Origin: Holophagales bacterium | GTDB taxonomy: Bacteria; Acidobacteriota; Thermoanaerobaculia; Multivoradales; Multivoraceae | Direction: 5' to 3' | Length of the DNA: 64,000 nucleotides | Assembly (NCBI GenBank): GCA_009837885.1 | Contig: VXSP01000045.1 | Coordinates: 1-64,000, forward strand | Part shown: one piece after another, positions 25,289-33,337 of the stretch | How positions within the stretch are numbered: the stretch's first letter is position 1 | Layout: each line of letters opens with the position of its first letter | Notes under the pieces: model-generated | What the model was told of the DNA's origin: nothing | The model's database searches: none | Seen by the model: the letters and a program-made list of their open reading frames with translations, nothing else | Made by a program: the position numbers and the translations under genes

Positions 25289-25485
25289 GATCTTCGTTGT
25301 GGAGCACTCTTGTCCGACAAACTGCTTTGTCGAACATTTTGTCCGTGGAATCGTTCCACAAAACTCGTCGACGTACAAGTGGTGCACGACGACCGGAACG
25401 GACGGGAACTGAGATCTTCGTTGTGGAGCACTTCTGTCCGTCAAGCTGGTTTGGGGAACACTTCGTGTAAAAGAGTGTCCCACAA
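25289..25485. repeat. Two palindromic repeats of 65 bp in the fic leader
   Basis: Two imperfect direct copies are spaced 124 bp apart. Each opens with GATCTTCGTTGTGGAGCACT (25289 and 25413). Within each, a unit of exactly 65 bp is bounded by short terminal inverted repeats: TTGTGGA...TCCACAA at 25297-25361 and TTGTGG...CCACAA at 25421-25485. The middle also keeps TGTCCG, CAA and CTG blocks in register. The stretch is less GC-rich than the rest of the window. They lie upstream of fic and may be operators, an attenuator or a small non-autonomous mobile element. Confidence 0.75.
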
Positions 25486-25496
25486 GTAGTCTTGAC

Positions 25497-25510
25497 TTGC
25501 ACAGGTGCAA
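25497..25510. promoter_or_regulatory. 14-bp palindrome TTGCAC-AG-GTGCAA
   Basis: A perfect inverted repeat with a 2-bp centre, the size and symmetry of a dimeric repressor site. It is located 12 bp beyond the second 65-bp repeat and about 235 bp upstream of fic. It could be an operator for fic or simply part of the repeat cluster. Confidence 0.4.
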
Positions 25511-25534
25511 CACAACGCCGACACCGTCCAGCCT

Positions 25535-25706
25535 GCGCCGAGGCCCGGAGGGAAGGGTCCCAGCGGGCTAGAGGCCAGCGACTGCCGATGCCCGTCCATG
25601 GACCAACTGCCTGGCGGAGCGCAGCCGACCGAAGCGAGCGCCAGGTCTCCTCATCCACCAAGAGGGCGCGAGCGTCCGATGGGACCCTCCCTCCGGGCCT
25701 CGGCGC
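25535..25706. repeat. Long inverted repeat, 27-bp arms, between fic leader and tonB 3' end
   Basis: The left arm 25535-25562 and right arm 25680-25706 are complementary over 27 bp with one bulged A in the left arm. The loop of about 117 bp contains a smaller CTGGCG/CGCCAG pairing. There is no coding sequence in the loop. The architecture resembles that of the dispersed CTGGGTGCGCCGGCG elements but the core sequence is different. It lies 46 bp beyond the stop of the minus-strand tonB-like gene and may end that transcript. With the flanking repeats it accounts for most of the 489-bp gap at 25264-25752, where no gene is seen. Confidence 0.75.
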
Positions 25707-25752
25707 GGGCGGGTGGTTCCGATGCGGCGCCTGCGGCGTCCGCCAGGCCGCG

Positions 25753-26478
25753 CTACTGCAGCGAGAAGTTGACGGTCAGGTTGATGTAGACCGGGACCGG
25801 TTCGCCGTTCAGGGTGGCGGGTTCGTAGCGCCATTCCTGGACGACCTGGACGGCGGACTCGGTGAGACCTTCCGGCAGGCCCTTGAGCACCTTGACGTAG
25901 CCGACGTTGCCCACGGTATCAACGACGGCCTGCAGGATGACGACGCCCTGGATGCGTGCCTGGCGCGCCTCTTCGGTGTAGTTGGGCAGCGGAGCGTAGG
26001 TCTTCTTGGGGGGCAGGACATCGCCCTCGACCCACATCGTGCCGGGCGGTCCGGCGGGTGAGGGGGCTTCGGGGAGGTCGAACAGGACGTCGGCGATGCC
26101 GTCGATCTCCAGTTGCGGCGCCTCGAAGAGCTGTTCCCGGATGAGCGGTTCGGGCTCGTCGGGAGTCGGGTCGGGAATCGGGATCTTCTTCGTCCTGCGC
26201 TGGGGAATGGGCTCCGCCTTGGCGGGTGGCGGCGGCTTGAAGCGCACGGCCTGGACGACGAACGCCTTCGGTGCCTGCGCGGCCTGAAGTGCCCGCGGCC
26301 TCATGCTGGGGAAGCTGATGACGAACAGCAGCGCGTGGAAGGCGATCGTCGCGATGACCGCGATTCGCAGCGGCGTCCTGTTCTCGGGCTCGAGTTCGTA
26401 TGGCGATCCACCGAGATGGAGGGAACCGGGTGCGAACTTCGACCGGGTGGTCTCGCGTCGCTCGAGCTTGAAGGCCAT
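25753..26478 (-). CDS. TonB-like energy transducer
   Basis: 241 residues. One N-terminal span (IAVIATIAFHALLFVISF) is followed by a proline-rich periplasmic stretch (FKPPPPAKAEPIPQRR, IPIPDPTPDEPEP) and a C-terminal TonB domain with PNYTEEARQARIQGVVILQA, then VVQEWRYEPATLNGEPVPVY. This matches TonB proteins that couple the inner-membrane proton gradient (via ExbB/ExbD) to outer-membrane TonB-dependent receptors. No exbB, exbD or receptor gene is in the window, so it may act with distant partners. It starts at ATG 26478 (MAFKLERRETTR). Confidence 0.88.
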   Translation of the reverse strand: MAFKLERRETTRSKFAPGSLHLGGSPYELEPENRTPLRIAVIATIAFHALLFVISFPSMRPRALQAAQAPKAFVVQAVRFKPPPPAKAEPIPQRRTKKIPIPDPTPDEPEPLIREQLFEAPQLEIDGIADVLFDLPEAPSPAGPPGTMWVEGDVLPPKKTYAPLPNYTEEARQARIQGVVILQAVVDTVGNVGYVKVLKGLPEGLTESAVQVVQEWRYEPATLNGEPVPVYINLTVNFSLQ

Positions 26479-26602
26479 GGTGGTAGCGGTTTACTGACGC
26501 CGGGCTCCACTCGCTGCCGGCTCTGTCCTGGCGCCGGTACGGGGGCTGCCGGCAGCACTCACGAATACGCAACACGCCGGTTAGCGTTTCGCTTCCCGGA
26601 TT

Positions 26603-27520
26603 CTAGCTGCCTGTCCTCGCTGATGGGTTGGGCAGCAACTCACGGGCGAGTGCGGCGCCGAGGGTTGGATGCCGGTAGGAGAAGCCGGTCTCCTGCAGGA
26701 CCGCGGGAAAGACGCGGGCGCTGGCAAGCAGGGTCTCCTGAGCCATCTCCCCGAAGGCCAGGCGGAGGGCTGATGAAGGCACCGGGAGCAGAGCCGGACG
26801 CCGCAGTGTGGCGGCGATGTCCCTGGTCAGGTCGGCATTCGTGAGCTGTTCCGGAGCGACCAGGTTGACCGGTCCCCGGATGTCGCGCTCGATCACGTGC
26901 CGGATCGCGGCCACGGCGTCGTCGATGTGGATCCAGGGAAAGTACTGCCGCCCGGACCCGAGCCTCCCGCCAACGCCCAGCCGGAAGGGCGGCAGCATCC
27001 TGGCCAGGGCGCCGCCGCGGGCCGAAAGCACGACCCCGAACCGGAGCATCGCGACGCGTTCGCAGACCGCGCCCGCCATCCGGGCGGCGGCCTCCCACTC
27101 GCGGCACACCGAGGCGAGGAAGCCGGTCCCGAACGTCGAGCCCTCGTCCAGTAGCTCGTCGCCCCGGTGGCCGTAACAGCCGACCGCGGAGGCGCAGACG
27201 AAGACCCGCGGGGGCTGCTCGAGGCGGCTCAGCGACTCGACCAGCCGCCGGGTCGCGCGGCCGCGCGAGGCGCTGATCCTGCTTCGGCGCGCGGCGGTCC
27301 ATCGGCCGGCGGCGACGTTCTCCCCCGCGAGGTGAATCAGCGCGTCGAGGCCCTCGGCGGCCGGTGATTCGGCCAGGCCGCGTTCGGGTCGCCACTCGAG
27401 CTCACCCGGCCGCGACGGCTCGCGGCGCACGAGCCGATGGCAACGACTGCCCGAGGCTTCCAGACTGCGAGTGAGCGCGCTGCCGATGAGTCCCGAGGCG
27501 CCGCTCAAGGCCACGTTCAT
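26603..27520 (-). CDS. NAD(P)-binding epimerase-like protein, TIGR01777 (SDR39U1/YfcH) family
   Basis: 305 residues. The Rossmann motif is MNVALSGASGLIGSALTRSL. Family marks include LIHLAGENVAAGRWTAARR, VFVCASAVGCYGHRGDE, the catalytic-region WEAAARMA and the YFPWIHIDDAV strand, ending with a DUF1731-like part (FGEMAQETLLASARVFPAVL, then ETGFSYRHPTL). Members are widespread atypical SDRs of unknown substrate. ATG 27520 is chosen because the Rossmann motif starts at once. It is divergent from nth with 48 bp between start codons. Confidence 0.9.
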   Translation of the reverse strand: MNVALSGASGLIGSALTRSLEASGSRCHRLVRREPSRPGELEWRPERGLAESPAAEGLDALIHLAGENVAAGRWTAARRSRISASRGRATRRLVESLSRLEQPPRVFVCASAVGCYGHRGDELLDEGSTFGTGFLASVCREWEAAARMAGAVCERVAMLRFGVVLSARGGALARMLPPFRLGVGGRLGSGRQYFPWIHIDDAVAAIRHVIERDIRGPVNLVAPEQLTNADLTRDIAATLRRPALLPVPSSALRLAFGEMAQETLLASARVFPAVLQETGFSYRHPTLGAALARELLPNPSARTGS

Positions 27521-27568
27521 CACATCAAGGTAACAGTCGGAACCGGCGACGGTATTCTCGCGAGCGCT

Positions 27569-28246
27569 GTGCCCGCGCCGCCTACGCCGCCGACGAACCG
27601 CCGCCTGGCGGCGATGCTCCGTCGGATCCGGCGGCACCTGGAGGGCTCGGAACTGCCGATCGTGACCCTGATCGCGGAGACCGAGCGCGATCCCTTCAAG
27701 GTGCTGGTGTCGACGATCCTGAGCGCGCGGACCAAGGACGAGGCGACGGCGGGGGCAACGAGGCGGCTGTTCGAGGCGGCGTCGACGCCGGAGGAGATCG
27801 GCGCGCTGCCGCTCGAGGAACTGGAGAGGCTCATTTTTCCGGTCGGCTTCTACCGCACGAAAGCGAAGAACCTCAAGCTGGCCATGGCGGTGCTGCGCGA
27901 GCGGTTCGGCGGTGAGGTGCCCAGGACGGTCGAGGAACTGGTCGAACTCCCCGGCGTCGGCCGCAAGACCGCGAACCTGGTCGTCACCGAGGGCTTTCGC
28001 CGCCCCGGCATCTGCGTCGACACCCACGTGCACCGGATCACGAACCTCTGGGGCTACGTGGACACGCAGACCCCGCTCGAGACGGAAATGGCGCTGCGAG
28101 CGAAACTGCCGCGCAGCCAGTGGATCGGCCTGAACAAGACCCTGGTCAGCTTCGGCCAGAAGCTGTGCCTGCCGGTGAGCCCCTGGTGTTCCCGCTGTCC
28201 GGTCGAGGAGTGGTGCCCCAGGCTGGGAGTCGGGCGGAGCCGTTGA
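27569..28246 (+). CDS. nth: Endonuclease III (DNA glycosylase/AP lyase)
   Basis: 225 residues. The helix-hairpin-helix motif LPGVGRKTANLVV holds catalytic Lys133, and VDTHVHRITN holds Asp151. The C-terminal [4Fe-4S] ligands are spaced Cys-x6-Cys-x2-Cys-x5-Cys (LCLPVSPWCSRCPVEEWCP), the exact endonuclease III pattern. It removes oxidised pyrimidines and cuts the abasic site in base excision repair. I use the GTG at 27569 (VPAPPTPPTNRR); the frame is open upstream but overlaps the divergent epimerase gene. The gene is 3 bp from the convergent helicase stop. Confidence 0.93.
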   Translation: MPAPPTPPTNRRLAAMLRRIRRHLEGSELPIVTLIAETERDPFKVLVSTILSARTKDEATAGATRRLFEAASTPEEIGALPLEELERLIFPVGFYRTKAKNLKLAMAVLRERFGGEVPRTVEELVELPGVGRKTANLVVTEGFRRPGICVDTHVHRITNLWGYVDTQTPLETEMALRAKLPRSQWIGLNKTLVSFGQKLCLPVSPWCSRCPVEEWCPRLGVGRSR

Positions 28247-28249
28247 CGG

Positions 28250-30415
28250 CTACGATGCCGCCCGTGACCCGTCCGCCTGGCCTTCGAGCGACCACAGCCG
28301 TTCCCACTCGTTGAGCAGGCTGCTGTCGACGCGCGTCAGCAGGGTGTGGAAGTAGCCGAGCTGGTCGAACACCGCGTTCGTCTTGAAACGGTCCGGAACA
28401 CCGCGACTCAGGACCTTGAACAGCCGACTGAGGTAGCGGAGCACGACGCCCTCGGACCGTTGCAGCTCGTAGCGTCTGATGAAGTCGTTGAAGCTCAGGG
28501 AGTCCTCGTAGACCTCGCGGCCGACCCGTTTCGGCCGGATAGAGTCGCCGCGCACCCACGGATGGGAACGCCGGAACTGATCGAAGGTCGGTTCGATCAG
28601 GTCGACCAGGGGTCGGGGATGGGTGACTTCCCGCAGCCGTTCCATCCGTTCCTCGAACGGTACGCGTTTCGCCTTGAGCCGTGCCGCGAGTTCGTCCCGC
28701 AGCCTGGCGGCCTGACGGCGGAGCACGATCCCGGGATCCTCCAGGATCGCCTCGACCAGGCTGAGTAGGTCCAGGGCGTAGTCCGGGTCTTCGCGGTCGA
28801 GCAGTTCCAGGGTCGAGACGAGGTAGAGCGACAGGTTCTGGTGCATGGAGAACTCGATCTGCAGTTCCCGGTCGGCCTCGACCACGTAGCCGCCGCCGGC
28901 GCGCGCTGCCATCCGCAGGATGCCGCCGCGGTGCAGGGCCCGCACGAGTTCGGCCGACTGGCCGATCAGACGGTCCCTGGTTGCCGCGGGTTCGTGGCAG
29001 GCGGCGATCAACCGTCGCAGCGATGCGAAGTTCGCGTGGCGGCCACCGTCGCGGGACGACTCGTCAGCCTGGATCAGGTCGAACACCATGCCGTGACGGA
29101 GGCGGAAGCGGGATTCCAGCGTCTCGGGGGGGTTGGTCACGAGACGTTGGAAGGTGCGCTCGTCCCAGGGCACGAAACCGCGCGGCGGTCGCTTGCGGAC
29201 CTGCCCGCGCCTCCTTCCCCGCGGCGAGTCCCTCGCCTTCAGGCTCCTGCGCCGGTTCTCGATCTCGTGCGCCGGCGCCTGGCAGACCACCCAGCCCAGG
29301 TCATCGAACCCCTTGCGGCCGGCGCGACCGGCGATCTGCTGGAAGTCCCGTACCTTGAGGATCGTGTCCTTCTCGCCGTCGAACTTGCAGAGCTGGCTGA
29401 ACAGGACGGTGCGGATCGGCACGTTGACGCCCACGCCCAGCGTGTCCGTGCCGGCGATGACCTTGAGCAGCCCCGACTGGGCGAGCTTCTCGACGAGCAA
29501 CCGGTACTTCGGCAGCAGGCCCGCGTGGTGGACGCCGACGCCGAAGCCAAGGAAGCGCCGCATCTCCTTGCCGTAGGCCGTGTCGAAACGGAAGTCACCG
29601 ATCTCCCTGAAGATCGCCTTCTTCTCCTCCCGCGAACAGAGTCTGAGGCTGGTCAGGCTCTGGGCAAGGCGCGCACAGTCCTGCTGGGTGAAGTTGACGA
29701 CGTAGATCGGCGCCCGCCCGGCGCTCGCGAGTTCCTCGATCGTGACGTGCAGCGGCGTCTCGCGGTACTCGTACTCGAGCGGCACCGGTCGATCCCGGCT
29801 GCTGACGCGCGCCACGGGGCGGCCGGTCGCGCGCTCCAGTGCCTCGCTGATCGGCGCCATGTTGCCGAGCGTCGCCGACATCAGGAGGAAGGTCGTGTCG
29901 GGAAGCGTGATCAGGGGCACCTGCCACGACACGCCGCGCTCCGGGTCCGCGTAGAAGTGGAACTCGTCCATCACCACGTAGTCGACGGGCAGGTCCGCGC
30001 CCCGCCGCAACGCCATGTTCGCGAGCACTTCGGCGGTACAGCAGACGATCGGCGCCTTCGGGTTGATGCTGGCGTCGCCGGTCAGCATGCCCACCCGTTC
30101 GGCGCCGAACTCGTTGCACATGCGGAAGAACTGCTCGGAAGCCAGGGCCTTGACCGGCGCCGTGTAGAAGCCGGTCCCGCCCTCGCACAGTCCCTTCCAC
30201 AGCATCGCCATCGCGACCAGCGACTTGCCCGAGCCGGTCGGCGTGTCGAGGACCACGTGGCGGCCGGCCATCACTTCGAGCAGCGCCTCTTCCTGGGCGG
30301 GGAACAGCTCGAAGCCGAGCCCGGCGACCCGGTCGAGGAAGAGCTCAAGGATGACGTCGGGTGAGATCGTCCCCGCGGTCTCGGGCAGCCGATCAGCCAG
30401 GCTAGCGCCAGTCAC
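28250..30415 (-). CDS. Ski2-like DEAD/DEAH-box helicase with DUF3516 C-terminus
   Basis: 721 residues. Helicase motifs in order: motif I DTPTGSGKSLVAMAML near residue 57, Ib TAPVKALASEQFF, motif II VVMDEFHFYADPERG, motif III LLMSATLGNM, motif V IAGTDTLGVGVNVPIR and motif VI FQQIAGRAGRKG. The C-terminal 300 residues (FVPWDERTFQRLVTNPPETL and onwards) match the DUF3516 extension that I associate with this helicase family in actinobacteria and acidobacteria. It is likely to act on RNA or structured nucleic acid. It stands alone, convergent with nth and divergent from the TrmJ-like gene by 19 bp. Confidence 0.88.
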   Translation of the reverse strand: MTGASLADRLPETAGTISPDVILELFLDRVAGLGFELFPAQEEALLEVMAGRHVVLDTPTGSGKSLVAMAMLWKGLCEGGTGFYTAPVKALASEQFFRMCNEFGAERVGMLTGDASINPKAPIVCCTAEVLANMALRRGADLPVDYVVMDEFHFYADPERGVSWQVPLITLPDTTFLLMSATLGNMAPISEALERATGRPVARVSSRDRPVPLEYEYRETPLHVTIEELASAGRAPIYVVNFTQQDCARLAQSLTSLRLCSREEKKAIFREIGDFRFDTAYGKEMRRFLGFGVGVHHAGLLPKYRLLVEKLAQSGLLKVIAGTDTLGVGVNVPIRTVLFSQLCKFDGEKDTILKVRDFQQIAGRAGRKGFDDLGWVVCQAPAHEIENRRRSLKARDSPRGRRRGQVRKRPPRGFVPWDERTFQRLVTNPPETLESRFRLRHGMVFDLIQADESSRDGGRHANFASLRRLIAACHEPAATRDRLIGQSAELVRALHRGGILRMAARAGGGYVVEADRELQIEFSMHQNLSLYLVSTLELLDREDPDYALDLLSLVEAILEDPGIVLRRQAARLRDELAARLKAKRVPFEERMERLREVTHPRPLVDLIEPTFDQFRRSHPWVRGDSIRPKRVGREVYEDSLSFNDFIRRYELQRSEGVVLRYLSRLFKVLSRGVPDRFKTNAVFDQLGYFHTLLTRVDSSLLNEWERLWSLEGQADGSRAAS

Positions 30416-30434
30416 CTGTGTAGCCTAGGGGGCT

Positions 30435-31268
30435 GTGCTTCGGGAACGCAACGGTGCCGCGGTGTCATTGCAGCAGCCCGTGATCGTCCTGGTCGGTCCG
30501 CAGATGGGCGAGAACGTCGGCGCCGCGGCGCGAGCGATGCTGAACTGCGGGCTGACCGAGCTGCGGCTAGTTGCGCCTCGCGACGGCTGGCCGAACGAGC
30601 GGGCGCAGGCGATGGCCACGGGCGCCTCGCGCGACGTCGTCGACCGGGCGCAGGTCTTCGAGAGCACCGCGGCGGCAGTCGCCGACCTGCACCGGGTGTA
30701 CGCCACGACCGCCCGCCGCCGCGACATGCTCAAGCCGGCAATCGGTCCGCGGGATCTGGCCTCGGAGATCAGAGACCGTGCCGCCGAGGGACTGCGATCC
30801 GGCGTGCTGTTCGGTCCGGAGCGGGCGGGGCTCGACAACGACGATGTCGCTCTGGCCTCGCACATCGTCCACATACCGCTCAATTCCGGGTACTCGTCCC
30901 TCAATCTGGCCCAGGCCGTGTTGCTGGTTGCCTACGCCTGGTTCGAGGCAGAGACGGGCGCCGCGACGCCCCACGAGCAGACTTCGGCGACAGCTCCCGC
31001 GACCTCGGCGCAGCTCGTGAACCTGTTCGAGCACCTGGAGAAGGAACTCGACGCTTCCGGCTTCCTGCGGGTGGCGGAGAAGCGTGGCATCATGGTTCGC
31101 AACCTGAGGAGCATCCTCCACCGCGCCGAACTCAGGGAGCACGAGGTGCGGGCGCTGCACGGCGTGGTCAGTTCGCTGTCAGGTCGCCGCAAGGACGGCG
31201 GGTTGGTCCGGCAACCGTCCCTCGCGGCCGAGGCGCCCGGGGAAGATGGCGACCGTGGATCGGGTTGA
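30435..31268 (+). CDS. SpoU-type RNA 2'-O-methyltransferase, TrmJ-like
   Basis: 277 residues with a GTG start. SpoU/TrmD knot motifs are clear: motif 1 in GENVGAAARAMLNCGL, motif 2 in GVLFGPERAGLDNDDV and motif 3 in IPLNSGYSSLNLAQAVLLVA. The LNLAQAV form with an extended C-terminal helical region fits TrmJ, which methylates the 2'-O of nucleotide 32 in tRNA. The last 50 residues are a hydrophilic tail (RRKDGGLVRQPSLAAEAPG) not typical of the family. Its stop lies just upstream of the SpoIIE gene start, so the two genes may be co-transcribed. Confidence 0.88.
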   Translation: MLRERNGAAVSLQQPVIVLVGPQMGENVGAAARAMLNCGLTELRLVAPRDGWPNERAQAMATGASRDVVDRAQVFESTAAAVADLHRVYATTARRRDMLKPAIGPRDLASEIRDRAAEGLRSGVLFGPERAGLDNDDVALASHIVHIPLNSGYSSLNLAQAVLLVAYAWFEAETGAATPHEQTSATAPATSAQLVNLFEHLEKELDASGFLRVAEKRGIMVRNLRSILHRAELREHEVRALHGVVSSLSGRRKDGGLVRQPSLAAEAPGEDGDRGSG

Positions 31269-31276
31269 ACCGAACG

Positions 31277-33298
31277 ATGAAGCTGCGTAGCCAACTCATC
31301 CTCGCCTTTCTGGTGCTGGCGGTTTTGCCGCTGGCCGGCATCGTCGGCTACACGTACGTTTCCTCGGCAAGGGCGTTTCGAACCGCGGTCGAGGCGGAGT
31401 CGCTCGAGGTCACGAGGCAGATATCGGTCGGTCTTCTCCGGACCAGGGACGATGTGCAGGGGTACATGCGGAGGCTTGGCACGATGCTGCCCTTCGATGA
31501 CCCCCAGTACGCTGACCCGGAGGCCCTCGTGGAGTTTCTCTGGAGCACCATGGGCGATGGCGCGGACTTCGTCGATGGGCTCGAACTCGTTCCCGCGGTC
31601 ACGCCGGAGCGGGGACCGGGCGCCGAGCCGGGCCGGAGTCCCGATGGCCCTGGTCCACGGGGACTCCGGGGCATGGAGGGCCGGCGCGTCTTCTGGTCAC
31701 GAAGGGGCGGTCCGGAACGTCTGCCGACCGGTGGCCGCCCGGGTGAACGAGCCATGGTCGAAGGGGGCGAGGTGGAGGACGACGAGGCGGACCCCGAGTG
31801 GGCACGCAGGGCCCGTGACTGGGCAGCTCGGGTCTTCGGTGGCCCCGTCTCTACTCCCGTCCACCGGGACGGTGACGTCGTGGCGCACCTGGAAGCCGCG
31901 ATCCGGCCGGAGAACCTGATGCGAAACGTCCTGCGGCGCATTCCGCGCAGCGGCGGCGCGGTGCCGTTCGCGCTGGACGCGGAGGGCGAGATCTACACCT
32001 CCGAGCCGGAGGAGCTGGAACTCCTCGAGGAGGTGCACTGCGCCGGCGACGAACCCCTTCTCGAGGCGCTCGCCGCAGGGCACGAGGACCTCTGTCAGGG
32101 CATGAGCGAGTGGGTGGTCGCCACGCAGGCTGCCGCGGAAGGCGAGTTGATCTACGGCATCGTGCGTCCGATCGGCCCGTCGCTGGCCGAAATGAGGAAC
32201 GCATCGCTCCGCAACCTGGGCGTCGGGGTGGGGATCCTCAGCCTGTCCCTGCTGGCTGTGGCGCCGCTATCGAACCGCCTGACACGGAGGCTCAGCCACC
32301 TGACCAGGCAGGTCGACCGGCTGGCCCGCGGCGACGCCGCGGCCCGGGCGCGACTCGGCGGCCGGGACGAGGTCGGCAAACTGGGCGAAGCGTTCAACCG
32401 CATGGCTCGCGACCAGGAGAAGAGCCGGCAGCAGTTGCTCGAACAGGAGCGGGAGCGCCGTCGTCAGGAAGTCGACCGTCGCCTGCTGGAGGCGGAGAAC
32501 GAGCGGCAGACGAGCGAACTCGAGGAGGCCCGGAGGTTCCAGCTCTCGCTGCTGCCCGCTGCGTTGCCGGAGCACCCGGACCTGGAGATCGCCGTATTCC
32601 TGCGCACGGCCTCGGAAGTCGGGGGCGATTACTACGACTTCAGCCGGCTCCGGCCGGACGGTTTGCTGACCATCGCGGTCGGCGACGCAACCGGCCACGG
32701 CGCCCGCGCGGGGACGATGGTGACGGTGGTGAAATCGCTGCTGTCGTCGGCGGATATGGGCCACTTCCGCTCGGTCAGCGGCACGGCCGCGCCGGCGCCC
32801 GCGGCGCCCGGTGCTCCCGCACTGCTTGACCTGGCCGACTTCCTGTCCCACGCAACAGCCACGATCCGCTCGATGAACCTGGGGCGGCGGGCGATGGCCC
32901 TGGTGCTGGCGCGCTACCGGGACGGGGCACTCGACCTGGCGTCGGCCGGCATGCCGCCGGTGCTGGTAAGCCGCTCCCCGGCGGGTGAGGTCGAGGAGAT
33001 CATGACGTCCGGCGTGCCGCTCGGCACTCTGGCGAACGCGTCCTACGAGAATCGCAGGGTGCGGCTTGAACCCGGCGATGCGGCCCTGCTGATGAGCGAC
33101 GGTTTGCCGGAGATGCTCGGCGAGGATGGCGAGCCGATTGGCTACGCGGCGGTCGCCGAGCGCTGGCGGAAGGTAGGGCAACGTCCGGCGGGGGAGGCGG
33201 TGATGGAGTTCGAACGCTGGGTGGAGGAGCTGTCGCCGCAGGGAGTGCCCGCCGACGACGTGACGTTCGTCGTGGTCAGGCGCCGGCCGCCGGAGTGA
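31277..33298 (+). CDS. Membrane sensor PP2C/SpoIIE-type serine phosphatase with HAMP domain
   Basis: 673 residues from ATG 31277; a TTG at 31265 that overlaps the previous stop is the alternative. Order of parts: membrane span at about 7-30, a periplasmic sensor region of about 280 residues with a low-complexity Gly/Pro/Arg insert (ERGPGAEPGRSPDGPGPRGL), a second span (VGVGILSLSLLAVAPLSNRL), HAMP at about 332-385, a coiled coil (EQERERRRQEVDRRLLEAEN) and a SpoIIE phosphatase domain. Metal-binding Asp residues are in EVGGDYYDFSR, VGDATGHGARAG, LMSDGLPEM and ADDVTFVVVRR. It probably dephosphorylates an anti-sigma-factor antagonist in a partner-switching pathway; no such partner gene is in view. 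Confidence 0.9.
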   Translation: MKLRSQLILAFLVLAVLPLAGIVGYTYVSSARAFRTAVEAESLEVTRQISVGLLRTRDDVQGYMRRLGTMLPFDDPQYADPEALVEFLWSTMGDGADFVDGLELVPAVTPERGPGAEPGRSPDGPGPRGLRGMEGRRVFWSRRGGPERLPTGGRPGERAMVEGGEVEDDEADPEWARRARDWAARVFGGPVSTPVHRDGDVVAHLEAAIRPENLMRNVLRRIPRSGGAVPFALDAEGEIYTSEPEELELLEEVHCAGDEPLLEALAAGHEDLCQGMSEWVVATQAAAEGELIYGIVRPIGPSLAEMRNASLRNLGVGVGILSLSLLAVAPLSNRLTRRLSHLTRQVDRLARGDAAARARLGGRDEVGKLGEAFNRMARDQEKSRQQLLEQERERRRQEVDRRLLEAENERQTSELEEARRFQLSLLPAALPEHPDLEIAVFLRTASEVGGDYYDFSRLRPDGLLTIAVGDATGHGARAGTMVTVVKSLLSSADMGHFRSVSGTAAPAPAAPGAPALLDLADFLSHATATIRSMNLGRRAMALVLARYRDGALDLASAGMPPVLVSRSPAGEVEEIMTSGVPLGTLANASYENRRVRLEPGDAALLMSDGLPEMLGEDGEPIGYAAVAERWRKVGQRPAGEAVMEFERWVEELSPQGVPADDVTFVVVRRRPPE

Positions 33299-33337
33299 CC
33301 GCGGAAGCCCGAAACCGGTGTAGAATCAACGGTTACC

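Noticed and set aside
25264..25431. Upstream extension of the Fic reading frame (MLHNEDLSS...)
   Set aside because: It reads through the 65-bp palindromic unit and gives Ser/Arg-rich sequence. The ATG at 25263 gives a normal Fic N-terminus.
25289..25485. CRISPR-like repeat pair
   Set aside because: Only two copies, each 65 bp, imperfect and internally divergent, with no cas genes. The terminal inverted repeats fit a palindromic element, not a CRISPR repeat.
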